From Metamycoplasma cloacale (GTDB lineage: Bacteria; Bacillota_I; Bacilli_A; Mycoplasmatales; Metamycoplasmataceae): 64,000 bases of DNA. The notes under the pieces are model-generated. The model made no database searches, was not told the DNA's origin, and saw nothing but the letters and a program-made list of their open reading frames with translations. The stretch is taken from the NCBI RefSeq assembly GCF_900660735.1, contig NZ_LR215049.1, forward strand, positions 62,001-126,000, written 5' to 3'. A program made the position numbers and the translations under genes. Of this stretch, positions 1-11,337 are shown piece after piece (the stretch's first letter is position 1; each line of letters begins with the position of its first letter).

Positions 1-180
1 TGGTGTATCTATAAAGATAATTTGGCAATCGTTATCGTTATAAATTCCACGAATATCATCTCTAGTTGTTTGGGCATAGTTTGAAACTATTGATAAATCG
101 TATTCTAATATTTGGTTTAGTAATGTGCTTTTGCCTACGTTTGGTCTACCGATTAAACCAACGATACAATTTTTTTTCAT
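1..180 (-). CDS. era: GTPase Era, N-terminal part (runs off the window)
   Basis: Era is a ribosome-associated GTPase that binds the 3' end of 16S rRNA and helps mature the 30S subunit. The visible 60 residues carry the P-loop [12 protein letters not shown], the switch I stretch [10 protein letters not shown] and the start of the G3 motif (IFIDTP). The QTTR switch and the spacing fit Era better than Der or other Ras-like bacterial GTPases. The ATG lies 2 nt beyond the stop of ybeY, and ybeY-era is a common bacterial pair. The C-terminal KH domain is outside the window, so completeness cannot be judged. Confidence 0.9.
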   Translation of the reverse strand, partial: MKKNCIVGLIGRPNVGKSTLLNQILEYDLSIVSNYAQTTRDDIRGIYNDNDCQIIFIDTP

Positions 181-182
181 AT

Positions 183-635
183 CTACCCCCTTGTTATATT
201 TAACCTTTTCATAATATTTTCAACATGTTCGTTCATAATTTTTGCTTCATTTTCTTCAATATGATCGAAACCAAATAAATGAGCAATTCCGTGAGCGAAG
301 ATGTAACAAAATTCTCTTTTTAAACTGTGGTTGAATTCTTTAGCTTGTTTCTTAATTTTTCATGGCGAAATAATTATTTGTCCTAGTGGAAGTTCTTCTA
401 AAAAATCTAGTTCGTCTTTTCCATCGAAAGGAAAGCTAAGAATGTCTGTTGTGTAATCTTTATTTCTATGTTCTAAATTTAATTTTTTCATTTCTTTAGC
501 AGTTACGAAAAGAACGTCAACTGATAGAAATTTTTCTTCATTGAATTCAATTCTAGCTTCTTCTAAAATGCTTAAAAATTCTTTCTTAAATTTAAAACAA
601 TGTCAACTTGTGTTTCTATAATTAATAAAATTCAT
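183..635 (-). CDS. ybeY: YbeY endoribonuclease / rRNA maturation factor
   Basis: This 150-residue metal-dependent endoribonuclease family acts in 16S rRNA 3'-end processing and ribosome quality control. The zinc-binding signature [11 protein letters not shown] is complete, preceded by the usual LGQIIISP strand; total length is normal for the family. One TGA-coded Trp follows the N-terminal NTS and another lies in SPWK. The gene sits 38 nt after the C39-ABC exporter gene and directly before era, so the three may be co-transcribed. No strong Shine-Dalgarno is visible ahead of the ATG. Confidence 0.93.
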
Positions 636-673
636 ATTCAAAATTATAAGGAAAATAAATATTTTTTTAAATA

Positions 674-2692
674 TTACAAATATTTAATTGTTGAAGAATC
701 TTTTATATATTTTTCATTATGACTTATTTCAATAAATATACTTTCATTTTGAAAATCATTTATTGCACTTTTTAGTAAATTAAATGTATCTTGATCGATA
801 TTTTCGAATGCTTCATCTAACATTATAAGTTCAAATTTTTTAGTAAATAATAAGCAAATTTTTATTAATTGTTTTTGACCGCTAGATAAATTAATTCCTC
901 CGAATTCAATCATTGAATCTAGATTAAGTTTATATCTTTCAAAGACTCTAAAGAGGTTATATTTTTGTATATTTAATATGAAAGTTTGAAGTAAATTTTC
1001 ATTATTTTGAGTAATGTGAATTAATACTGAATTTCTAGAAAAAATTTCGTTGTTAATGTTGAAATAAATTTTGTCTCTATAATTGTTGAGATTTAGGGTT
1101 TTGAGTGATAAATTATTAACCTTCATTTCTCCTTGATAGTCATCATATAATCCATAAATTAAGTGCATCAAGGAGGATTTACCTGAACCATTACTTCCTT
1201 TTAAAAATGTATTTGTATTAATGGATAAATTGAAATTCTTAAACAAGTTTTTATCACCGAAATTAAAATGAATGTTTCTAAAATCAATGTTTGATATTTT
1301 TTGATCTAAAAGAATTTCGTTGTTTGATTCAAGATCTAATTTATAAAAGAAATTTAGTTTGTTTATCATTTCAATATTTTGTTTTCAATTTGTAATTAAA
1401 TTTAAAAGATTGTCAATCGGATTTATTAAATATATATGAAAACTATGGAATAAAATCATATTACCTAATGCCAAATTATTGTAATAACCCAGAATTGAAC
1501 CTAGTACTATTAATAACACATTGAAGATATTATCGTTTAGTATAAAAAGCACGTTTTTAGAAATTTCCGTTTTATAAAACGTTTTGTTGAAATTGAATAA
1601 ATTTGATACCAACGTATTAATTTCGTTTTTGTTATATGCCTTTGTATTTGGGTTTTTATTTGAAATAACATTAAAAATTAAACTGTTTGTATGACTGAGA
1701 AGATTTTGATTTAAATGCAACATTTTTGGAAACAATTTTGAATTCCTTTTATAAAAGGCTAATGTGATTATCACATTTCAAAATACAAAACAAAGAGCAA
1801 TTAAAAATAATTCTCAAGAAATGATATTCATTCAAATAATTGATAACAAAATAAAGAAACTTGAATTAAATATTGTAATCAAGAACGTGATTTGAAAAGT
1901 AACTACCATTGGTATAAAGGACATTCGTTGCAAATAATCGCTTTTATGCAGTTTTTGAAATTCTCTTAATTTTATGTTTAATAATATGTGAAAGAAGCGA
2001 TTATACGATTCACATATTAATCTATTAATTAATCTTTGCTTAATGAAATTACTTAAAAAATAAGATAGTAATTTAACAAAATAAACTCACATAAAAACAA
2101 TTGAAATTTGTAATAAAGGCGATAATTTTTTCGGTATTCAAACGCTATCAATAACCTCAGTCATAAATTTAGTTGCTAGAATTATGCAACATTGTGAAAT
2201 TAAATTAAAGAGTAAGATTAATAAAAATTTGCTGATTTTGACGTTTTGAAAATAATCAAAAATAGATTGTCTAGTATGACTGAAATCTTTGATCTTAATT
2301 AAATCAATAATAATCCCTTGAAATTCTTTTTCAAAATCCTCAATAGTCATTTTAATTAAACCAATTGAACTATCTAAAATTTTTATACATTGCTTAGTTT
2401 TAGAGATAACAATTACATAATGAAAATAATTATTTCTTTGTAGAATTGTAATTATTGGCTTATTGATTTTCAGCTCTAAAAACTCGCTCAATGAAACCTC
2501 ATATGCTTCACTGTGAAAACCATTTTTATAGCTTAAATTTAATAATTTTTCAACAGACAAACCATTTTCGGATAAATTGGTTTGGGACTTTAAAATATCA
2601 ATATCAATTCATTTGTGAAAATGATATTTAATCATTGACTGAAGGCAATACAAACTGCATTCGTTGTAATTATTTTGTATATTTATTTTCAT
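674..2692 (-). CDS. C39-peptidase-containing ABC exporter (bacteriocin/peptide type)
   Basis: A 672-residue fusion of an N-terminal C39 cysteine protease, a transmembrane domain and a C-terminal ATPase. This is the layout of exporters that cleave a double-glycine leader and secrete the peptide. The protease shows Cys12 in NYNECSLYCLQSM, the His in NNYFHYVIV and the Asp in ILDSSIG, so the catalytic triad looks intact, though the usual DCG is ECS. The middle is strongly hydrophobic. The ATPase has Walker A GSNGSGKSS, signature LSSGQKQ, Walker B LIMLDEAFENID and switch His in ISHNEK. Several TGA Trp codons split the gene under the standard code. No precursor peptide or immunity gene is seen next to it. 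The substrate is unknown; it may export a peptide encoded elsewhere. Confidence 0.87.
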
Positions 2693-2786
2693 ATTTTTAA
2701 TGATTTCAAAATATTTAATATATTGATCAAAAATAGGAAAAATTTAGGAAAACAAAAAATAGAGTTTTGTAATGATTATACTAATG

Positions 2787-2792
2787 TATAAT
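2787..2792 (+). promoter_or_regulatory. -10 box of the lipoprotein gene (leaderless arrangement)
   Basis: A perfect TATAAT ends 7 nt before the ATG at 2800, and no Shine-Dalgarno lies between them. Transcription would start at or next to the A of the start codon. A poor -35 candidate (TTGTAA at 2767) sits too close, so the -10 probably carries the promoter. Confidence 0.6.
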
Positions 2793-2799
2793 TTTCATT

Positions 2800-3525
2800 A
2801 TGATTAAAAAGAATTTCAACAAAAAAATATTATTAACAATTGGCACAATTTCAACAATATCAGCCCCTTTATTGTCAATTTCATGTGTTTCTATTAAACC
2901 AGAGATGCATGTTAATAAAGAAAATGCAACTTTTGACAAAGAAAAAGGTATTCATATATTAAATGGTAGTGCTTCTGCATTTATTTCATATGTTAGATTA
3001 AATCAAAACCCAATTTCTCCAAGTGACAAAGCATATGATTTATATGTTTATGAAACAACCGAAACTGGCGAGTATAAATTAGACGATCAAGGAAATAAAA
3101 TTATTAAATTAGAAAAAGATAATAAAACTTTGATGATAAATAAAGAACATATACCAACTGCATTAAAAGCTACATACGCTAAATACATTAAGTTAGATAA
3201 GCTATTAGCGGGTTATGACTTTAGAATGGTTGCTTATACATATGAAGAGTTTAAACGTCATTATCCATATGCCGCTTCAAAATGAAGATATGCCCAATAT
3301 AAAGACAATCCTAATGCTGTTATTTTGGCATTATACTATGCACACAAATCTTATGAATCAGCACCAAACTTTAAAGCTTTGGTTGACTATGCTTCAAATT
3401 ATTTTGGTATTACATATGACAGAATTGAAGAAGGCGCTTGGCCTGTTTTACCTGATATGTATGGTGATAAAAAGAGTTGAGATGGTGCAATTGACCCAAT
3501 TGTACTTGTATTCAATCAAGAATAA
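2800..3525 (+). CDS. Putative surface lipoprotein
   Basis: A 241-residue protein with a lipoprotein signal: a Lys/Asn-rich start (MIKKNFNKK), a hydrophobic stretch and a lipobox ending LSIS-Cys29. It would be lipidated by Lgt (encoded at 33265-34185) and anchored outside the membrane. No known domain is recognised in the mature part, which is soluble and rich in Tyr, Lys and Asp. Two TGA Trp codons (around 3284 and 3478) split it in the standard code. It lies divergently from the C39 exporter and 16 nt before gltX, so read-through into gltX is possible. Function unknown; likely a lineage-specific surface protein. Confidence 0.8.
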
Positions 3526-3541
3526 ATAAGGAGTATTTATT

Positions 3542-4923
<1,382 letters not shown>

Positions 4924-4933
<10 letters not shown>

Positions 4934-5322
4934 AATTTAAATCAACAACTTATTTGTCAATTGATGATAGCAGTAGTTCAATTTTTGAAACGGATTGAAT
5001 TGATTACAAAGAAACTGTTAAAGATGAATTTATTGTTCTAGATTTTATTGACCAAACAAATACAGCACATCATTTAGAAATTTCAGAAAAAGCAGTTAAT
5101 TTTTCATATGGAATTCAGTCATTCAATTTAGTATTGCATCAACGTCAAAAAGGATTGTTCAAAACTGATGTCCAAGATTTTTGAATTGATTGATATTTAA
5201 AGAAAGTAGTAATTGCTAAAGATACAATTCTTTTTGATTATGATATTCTAAATAATGACCAAATTTTGACCACTAATCGTGTATTGATTGAAATTAAAGA
5301 TGAAAAAGAGATAAGTAATTAG
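4924..5322 (+). CDS. Hypothetical protein, possibly DUF1934/YwiB-like
   Basis: A 132-residue soluble protein (starts MKLKFKSTTYLSID) overlapping gltX by 10 nt and ending 1 nt before plsY, so it is clearly in the same operon. No catalytic motif or membrane segment is visible. The alternating polar/hydrophobic pattern suggests a mostly beta fold. The order of strands loosely resembles the YwiB/DUF1934 small barrel family of Firmicutes, but this is only a by-eye impression. Three TGA Trp codons occur (FETDW, DFWIDW). Confidence 0.7.
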
Positions 5323-5323
5323 T

Positions 5324-5986
5324 ATGGTTGCAACATATATTTGAATTAATATAATTATTTTTCTATTAGGTTATTGAATTGGGTCAATTAATTTAGGTAT
5401 TATTGTAAGTAAAATTAAAGGCCAGGATATTAGATCTGTGGGAAGTAATAACGCAGGTGCAACTAATGTATTAAGAATCATGGGTTTTAAATTTGCTGCA
5501 ACTGTATTTACCTTTGATTTACTAAAGGCTTATATTCCAATCTTAATTGTTTCTTTATGTAAGAAGTTCATAAATGTAGATAATGCAAAGCATATTATTC
5601 CTTTATTTATTGGTTTAGGTGCTTTAATTGGACATATTTTTCCAATCTATTTTAAATTCAAAGGCGGTAAGGGTGTTGCTTGCTTCTTTGGAATTACATT
5701 AGGTTTCCATTTGTATTTATTTATGATATTTGTTGCAATTTACGTTACTATTATTGCAATGACTGAGTATGTTTCACTTGCTTCAACAATTACTCCAATT
5801 ATTGTTTCATTATTATCAATTTGATCAATTTTTGGGACTGGTGTTTTAGGCTATATGCAAGTAGATATACCAATTAATATGCATTCAATAATTCTATCTA
5901 TCGCAACAATCTTTATTTTGTTAAAACACTTTAAAAACTTTCAAAGATTATTGAATAAAACTGAAAATAAACTTAATTTATATTAA
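5324..5986 (+). CDS. plsY: Acyl-phosphate:glycerol-3-phosphate acyltransferase PlsY
   Basis: Integral membrane enzyme that makes lysophosphatidic acid from acyl phosphate and glycerol 3-phosphate, the first step of phospholipid synthesis. Conserved motifs are all present: GYWIGSINLG, then SVGSNNAGATNVLR (acceptor site), then GHIFPIYFKFKGGKGVA. The 220-residue protein has several membrane spans, as expected. The start at 5324 restores the first helix, which a standard-code reading loses because of two TGA Trp codons. It ends in a bidirectional terminator shared with nusG. Confidence 0.95.
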
Positions 5987-6022
5987 AAAAACAGCTTCGT
6001 TATTAATTAAAGCTGTTTTTAT
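5987..6022. terminator. Bidirectional terminator between plsY and nusG
   Basis: The arms AAACAGCTT and AAGCTGTTT pair around a 12-nt loop, with A-runs before and T-runs after, so the hairpin can stop transcription from both converging genes. Confidence 0.85.
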
Positions 6023-6023
6023 T

Positions 6024-6611
6024 TTAACCACATATTTTTAAAACTTTATATTCAAATTCTGTAGGAACATATCTTCCGTATTGTTCAATGTTAACAAATG
6101 CTTTTTGTTTGATGTCATCACTTTTAACAATTGCGCCTGTTTCACCTATGAAAGGACCTTCAATAACTTGAACAATAGTACCTTCTTTGAATGCAGTTTC
6201 GATATCTCCTGCATCAAATTTTTCTTGTAATCTTTTTTCTTGTTCAATCATGTTTTGAAAATCAACACGGCTAACTGGAGTTGGTTTTGCTCCCTTACCT
6301 GAAGAACCAATTAAACCAGTAACATATTGAGTGTTTCTGACTAAATATCAAGCTTCATCTGTCATTGACATATTTAAGAAGATGTAACCTTTGTAGATAT
6401 TTACGTATTTAACTGTGTATTCTTCACCTTTGGTTTTCTTTTCTAATTCTTTATTTGAAAGGTGAGGCATTTTAAAGATTTTGATATCTTTAAAGAAATC
6501 GTTCATTCCGGTTGCATTAATTTTGTTTTTTAATGACTCGGCAACATTATCTTCTTTTCCAGATACAGTTGAAATCATGTATCATTTAAAAATTTTCTTT
6601 TCTTCATTCAT
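6024..6611 (-). CDS. nusG: Transcription termination/antitermination factor NusG
   Basis: A 195-residue NusG that binds RNA polymerase and modulates pausing and termination. The N-terminal NGN domain starts KWYMISTVSGKEDNVA and includes KGYIFLNM. The C-terminal KOW domain contains VQVIEGPFIGETGAIV. The start at 6611 is chosen because the Trp in KWYMIS is TGA-coded and an AGGAG Shine-Dalgarno lies just upstream. It is the last gene of rpmG-secE-nusG, the usual bacterial order, 8 nt after secE. Confidence 0.96.
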
Positions 6612-6619
6612 AATAACTC

Positions 6620-6850
6620 CTAAGCTTTAATTCCTACAATATTTCATAAACCAGTGAAACCAAGTGTAATTAAGAAACAAAAGACTGCCATCAAAACTAC
6701 AAACGTGATTGTAATTCCGAATCATTTTCACACTTTTTTGTGTTTAGGTCATTTAATTCTTTTAATTTCTTTAACGAAATTTTTCATTGTAGATTCGCGG
6801 TGCTTGCTTGATTTACTTTCTTGCACATTAAATTCTAGTTTATCGACCAT
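6620..6850 (-). CDS. secE: Protein translocase subunit SecE
   Basis: A 76-residue single-TM subunit of the SecYEG channel. The amphipathic helix with the conserved EIKRIKWPKHKKVW stretch is followed by one membrane span (ITIFVV/LMAVFCFLI region) and a short tail. Four Trp are TGA-coded, which hides the gene in a standard-code search. It overlaps the rpmG stop by 1 nt (TAATG) and precedes nusG. Confidence 0.93.
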
Positions 6851-6996
6851 TATTTCTCCTCTTTATGTTCGGTTTCACAATTGCAGAATTTGCAGAATTT
6901 CTTTAATATAAGTCTTTCTTCGTTGCTTTTATTTACACGATAATTCTTATTTAAGCAATTTTGACATGCTAATATAATCTTTTTGGTATTCTTCAT
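6850..6996 (-). CDS. rpmG: 50S ribosomal protein L33
   Basis: A 48-residue basic protein with the L33 zinc-ribbon pattern: CQNC near the N-terminus and CKFC near the C-terminus, plus the NYRVNKS core. It starts the rpmG-secE-nusG operon. A TATAAT on the minus strand (7009-7004) ends 7 nt before the ATG and there is no Shine-Dalgarno, so its mRNA is probably leaderless. Confidence 0.92.
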   Translation of the reverse strand: MKNTKKIILACQNCLNKNYRVNKSNEERLILKKFCKFCNCETEHKEEK

Positions 6997-7003
6997 AGGT
7001 TAT

Positions 7004-7036
7004 ATTATATATGTTTTTAATTATATTCTTTATAAT
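7004..7036. promoter_or_regulatory. Back-to-back -10 boxes for rpmG (minus) and ezrA-like (plus)
   Basis: A minus-strand TATAAT lies at 7009-7004 and a plus-strand TATAAT at 7031-7036. Each ends exactly 7 nt from its ATG (6996 and 7044). Both genes lack a Shine-Dalgarno, so both look leaderless. Confidence 0.6.
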
Positions 7037-7043
7037 TAATACT

Positions 7044-8645
7044 ATGCACGTTATATTATCTTCGATATTACTTATTTTATTAATAGCAATTGATATTTTC
7101 TTCATTATTTATTGACGGATGAAAAGTGTTTATAAATTTATTCAAAATTCAGTTGCAAAAGAACATCAATTTTATATTCAATTTAAAGAGAAAATTGTTG
7201 CTAATTATGAACAATTACATAATATGTCAATAACTAATCCTGATTATAATATTTTAGAAAAACAATTAAGTGAATATCAATTAATTTATGAAGAAAAAAT
7301 TAAATCACTAGATTGAGAAAAAAATAAATTAGATAATTGAATTGAGAAACATTTAAACAATCATAAACGTTGTTTGAAATGCTATAAAAAAACGATTGGA
7401 TATAGAAATAATATTTATAAAATATTTAAATCATTATCAATCCTTACAAAAGAAATTGATTTATTTATCAATAAATACACAATTAAGGCATTGAATATTT
7501 TTAAAAAAATTCAAACCTTAAGAACAGCACATCAAAATGTAATGCTTGAAATACAAAATAATAAATATTACGATTATATTTCGCAATTTAATGATTTTCT
7601 ACAACAAGAATTTAAGAATATTGTCGAAACATTTGCTTATTTTGATTCTCATGATTTTATTAAAGCTAATGATAAAATTACGTCTGAAAAAACGAATTTA
7701 TTAAACAAAAAAATAATTGAACTGACTTATTTTTTCAATGAATATTATTCAATTTGAAACTATGCTAACAAACAAATAGACATTGATATTAAAGAAATTC
7801 AGGACGATGAAAGTTTTTCAATATTAAAGAAAATGAAAGAACAAATATTGAATTATCATAAAGAAATCAAGAATAAATTACAATCATTGAATTTAGTAAA
7901 TAGTTGAACAGAACTTGAATTCAAATTCAACAATATAGACTTAATTATTCAAGAATTTAAAGAAACTATAAGTCTGTATTCTACAATTGATCAACAATTA
8001 GAAAAACTATCATACTTAAATGAAAAATACCTTAACAAAATTTTAGAAATTGAATCATTTGAGTTGAATAGATATAAAAAAGAAATTTCTTTAATTAAAC
8101 AAAAGATATTGAAAAATAGAGATATTTTAGGAAATATTAATACAAAAGATGACATTGAAGTATTAATTAAAAAACAAATTTTTATTAATAAAAATATTAG
8201 AAATCTATTATTAAAAATCAGCAATAAAAAAAATGATAATAAAAAAGATTTAGAAATTTCCTTACATGATGAAATTATGCAAATGAAGGAAGTTTTATTA
8301 ATTTTAGTAACCGCAATTCAAGAATTAAAAGTCGATATTAATACAGCTTTACAAATTGAAATAGACAATTTTCTTAAAAGAATAAGTAAAGATAATGAAT
8401 CATTGCAAGAATCTAATGAATATGATTCAATTTTAGATGAGTTTGCATTAATTAAAGAGAAGTTATTGTTGATTTTCGAACAAAGTAAAACAATAGCAAT
8501 TGTAATTCAAAAATTATCCCCTTTAGTTAGTCAAAATCATGAGGCAAAATTGTTATATAATGATTTAATTGAAAATTATAAAAACAGTAATATAAATAAA
8601 TGTATTGACGAAATTAACAAATTTATTAATAAGAATATTAATTAA
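7044..8645 (+). CDS. EzrA-like membrane-anchored coiled-coil protein
   Basis: A 533-residue protein with one N-terminal TM segment (residues about 3-25, LLILLIAIDIFFIIY) and then long helical, Lys/Glu/Asn-rich sequence with heptad-like spacing to the C-terminus. This topology matches EzrA, the negative regulator of FtsZ ring formation in Firmicutes, and the next gene is thiI. In Bacillus subtilis ezrA also lies near thiI (with nifZ), so the neighbourhood supports the call. Several TGA Trp codons break it under the standard code. It could instead be an SMC-like coiled coil without that role; sequence identity to EzrA cannot be measured here. Confidence 0.65.
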
Positions 8646-8661
8646 CAAGAGGTTATAGATT

Positions 8662-9807
8662 ATGTATCAAAAAATATTAATTAGATATGGTGAATTAACA
8701 TTAAAAGGTGAAAACAAAATAGATTTCATTAAACGATTGAAAGAAAATCTTTTAATGTATATGCCAAAAGAAGAAGTAATAACTGAATACGATCGAGCTT
8801 TTGTTAAATATTCAGAAAATAATTTAGAAGTTTTGAAATATATTTTTGGTATTTCTTCATATTCTTGCGTTTATGAATTAGAAACGAATTTAGAAATTAT
8901 TGAATCAAAGATTTTAGAAATTATTAAGGATAAAGAATTTAATTCATTTGCAATCAATTCAAGACGTCATAATAAAAATTTTCCAATGACATCCAATGAA
9001 TTAAACATGCACTTTGGTGGAGTTGTTTTAAGAAATAAAGAAAATGTATCTGTTTCTTTAAAAAATCCCGATTTAGAAATCAATATTGAATTGCGCGATA
9101 AAAAGACATATGTTTTTATTGATAGAATTCCAGGATTGGGTGGGATGCCTTATAAAACTGCAGGTAATGTTTTACATCTAATGAGTGGTGGAATTGATTC
9201 TCCTGTTGCGGCATTTTTATTACAAAAAAGAGGTTTAAAAGTAACATTTTTAAACTTTATCACTCCTCCACATACAGATGAAGTTACAACGTCTAAAGTG
9301 CAACAATTGGTGAAGATATTATCTAAATATCAAGGAACAGCTAATTTATATCAATTAAATTACACAAAATTAATGAATTATATTGGTTTAACTTCTAATC
9401 AAAAATACAAGATTACATTAATGCGAAGAAGTTTTTATAGAATAGCTGATAAATTAGCGAAAAAATTAAATATCTTAGCAATTTCTAATGGAGAAAGTTT
9501 AGGTCAAGTAGCAAGCCAAACTTTAGAATCAATTAATACAATATCTAACGTTGCAACTATTCCTGTATTAAGACCTTTAATTACATTTGATAAATTAGAA
9601 ACAATTAATATTGCTCAAAAAATTAATACCTTTAATTTATCAATTACTAAAGCATGTGAAACATGCGAATTATTTGCTCCTAAAAATCCAGTTACAAAAC
9701 CAAATGTTGAAGAAGCTTTAAAATTGGAAGCTGAATTAACTGAATTAGAAGCATTAGAAAATGAAGTAGTTGAAAATGCTGTAGCAATTAAAATAAAACC
9801 TGAATAA
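8662..9807 (+). CDS. thiI: tRNA 4-thiouridine synthase ThiI
   Basis: ThiI adenylates U8 of tRNA and transfers sulfur to make s4U. The 381 residues show a ferredoxin-like/THUMP region (LIRYGELTLKGENK near the start), then the PP-loop SGGIDSPVAA at about 173-183, and the late CETCELFAPKNPV motif. There is no rhodanese domain, as in many Firmicutes ThiI proteins. An AAGAGG Shine-Dalgarno precedes the ATG. The last ~30 residues are an acidic/hydrophobic tail (repeated ELEALE-type pattern) beyond the usual end. No cysteine desulfurase gene is in the window. Confidence 0.94.
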   Translation: MYQKILIRYGELTLKGENKIDFIKRLKENLLMYMPKEEVITEYDRAFVKYSENNLEVLKYIFGISSYSCVYELETNLEIIESKILEIIKDKEFNSFAINSRRHNKNFPMTSNELNMHFGGVVLRNKENVSVSLKNPDLEINIELRDKKTYVFIDRIPGLGGMPYKTAGNVLHLMSGGIDSPVAAFLLQKRGLKVTFLNFITPPHTDEVTTSKVQQLVKILSKYQGTANLYQLNYTKLMNYIGLTSNQKYKITLMRRSFYRIADKLAKKLNILAISNGESLGQVASQTLESINTISNVATIPVLRPLITFDKLETINIAQKINTFNLSITKACETCELFAPKNPVTKPNVEEALKLEAELTELEALENEVVENAVAIKIKPE

Positions 9808-9810
9808 TTA

Positions 9811-9851
9811 AAAAACATAAACATTTTTTATTTAGTACTGTTTATGTTTTT
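9811..9851. terminator. Bidirectional terminator after thiI
   Basis: Arms AAAAACATAAAC (9811-9822) and GTTTATGTTTTT (9840-9851) are perfectly complementary and run into T-rich sequence. It separates thiI from the convergent membrane gene. Confidence 0.85.
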
Positions 9852-9858
9852 TTAATTA

Positions 9859-10305
9859 TTATTCATTTTTTTCTATAAGTTCTTCACTTTTATATTTTTC
9901 AACCAATTTTAGTCATTCTTTTTTATGTTTTTTATATGTGTATGCACGTGCTGATATGAACACAAATGCAAATCAATGTTTAAATCTTTTTAAATTAGTT
10001 TTAGCATATAGATAAGCTAAAACATTTTTTATATTATCATAAAATTTGGAATTGAAAACTACAAGTTGAATAACAAGAGAAGCTACTACTATCATTAAAA
10101 CGAATGGTTTAAATAAGAAATTTATTAAATCAAAATGTTTATATATTATATACAAAGTTACAACAATAATTAGTATAATCGCAGCAATGATGTTGGTTAT
10201 TAGGCAAAATAATTTTCATTTAGATAAACAAGAATAACCTCTTTTTAATTCTTCGGTTGTTAATAGTTCATTTATGTTTGTTTTTGTTTTTACTTTTGTT
10301 TTCAT
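9859..10305 (-). CDS. Hypothetical small membrane protein (2 TM)
   Basis: A 148-residue protein with a Lys/Thr-rich N-terminus, two adjacent membrane spans (about residues 36-57 and 68-90, FVLMIVVASLVIQLVVF) and a charged C-terminal tail ending in EELIEKNE. TGA codes Trp near residues 30, 114 and 131. No family is recognised. It is a single-gene unit between two terminators. A role in envelope function can only be guessed. Confidence 0.75.
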
Positions 10306-10360
10306 ATAGTACCTATTTTAATTATAAATTTGTTTATACAATAAAGCGTTACTTAAATAA

Positions 10361-10383
10361 AAAAAGTTAGATTTTACTAACTT
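10361..10383 (-). terminator. Terminator of fmt
   Basis: AAGTTAG (10364-10370) pairs with CTAACTT (10377-10383) around a 6-nt loop. On the minus strand the stem is followed by a T-run. It begins just after the fmt stop. Confidence 0.75.
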
Positions 10384-10384
10384 A

Positions 10385-11242
10385 TTACATAATTTTTACT
10401 TTTTGTTTTCCTTCAATTTGATATTCAATTAAATATAATTTTCCATCGCTGAATTCAATAGATAAAGGAGTTGATATTCTGTCAATTGATGCTCTAAAAA
10501 TCTTTAGGCGTTTGTTATTATGTATAATAAATGCGCCCGGTTGATCATTGAAAGCACGAATTTTATTTAAAGCAAATTGTTTGGTATCGCTGTAAAATAA
10601 TTCACAATCTTCATTATTAATTTTTGAAGCAAAAGTTACTAGTTCTTCTTTTTGAATATAACCTTCTTTAGGATTTATATAAATTTCTTTTAATCAATTT
10701 GGCAAATTATCTATTGTTAATTGTGCTAATTTATCATATATTTCTAATGCTGTGTCATTTGATTCGATTGAACATTTTGCACTAAATAGAACATTTCCTG
10801 CATCCATTTTGTCAATCATATAAATTAATGAAATACCAGTTTCTTTGTCATTATTTAATAAGGCATGTTGAATAGGCGCTGCCCCTCTATATTTTTCTAA
10901 TAGACTTCCATGAACATTCAAAGCGGCTTTTTTAGCGAGTTTAATGATAGAATTCGGTATAAATTGACCAAAAGCAGCGGTAATAAAATAATCAAAATCT
11001 AAATTTAACAATTCTTCATATATTTCTTTGATTTTTGTTGGTTGAAATAATTTAATATTATGCTTTTTAGCAAGTTGAGCAACTGGCGTTTCAATAAATT
11101 TTTTATTACGATCCATTGCTTTATTAGGTTGGCTGATTAAAGCTGTAATTTCAAAATCGGTATTATTAATAAAAGATTCAAAAATTTTTGAAGAAAAATT
11201 TCCCGTTCCCGCAAATATGATTTTTATTTTTGGATTGTTCAT
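10385..11242 (-). CDS. fmt: Methionyl-tRNA formyltransferase
   Basis: Formylates initiator Met-tRNA using 10-formyl-THF. The 285 residues begin with KIIFAGTGNFSSKIFE and carry the conserved active-site region NVHGSLLEKYRGAAPIQHAL, where family members usually have SLLPKYRGAAPIQ. The C-terminal OB-like domain (NPKEGYIQKEELVTF onwards) follows a TGA-coded Trp. It is slightly shorter than the ~310-residue norm. AAGGAG lies upstream. Divergent from dnaE. Confidence 0.93.
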
Positions 11243-11322
11243 AGAATCTCCTTATTTTTCTTATTTTTAAACTATGTTTTTCACAAATTTGTTTAATCAA
11301 AATTTATCAAAATATTAACATA

Positions 11323-11328
11323 TATAAT
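11323..11328 (+). promoter_or_regulatory. -10 box of dnaE
   Basis: TATAAT ending 9 nt before the dnaE ATG, with no Shine-Dalgarno between. The transcript would have a 0-3 nt leader. Confidence 0.5.
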
Positions 11329-11337
11329 TATTATTAT

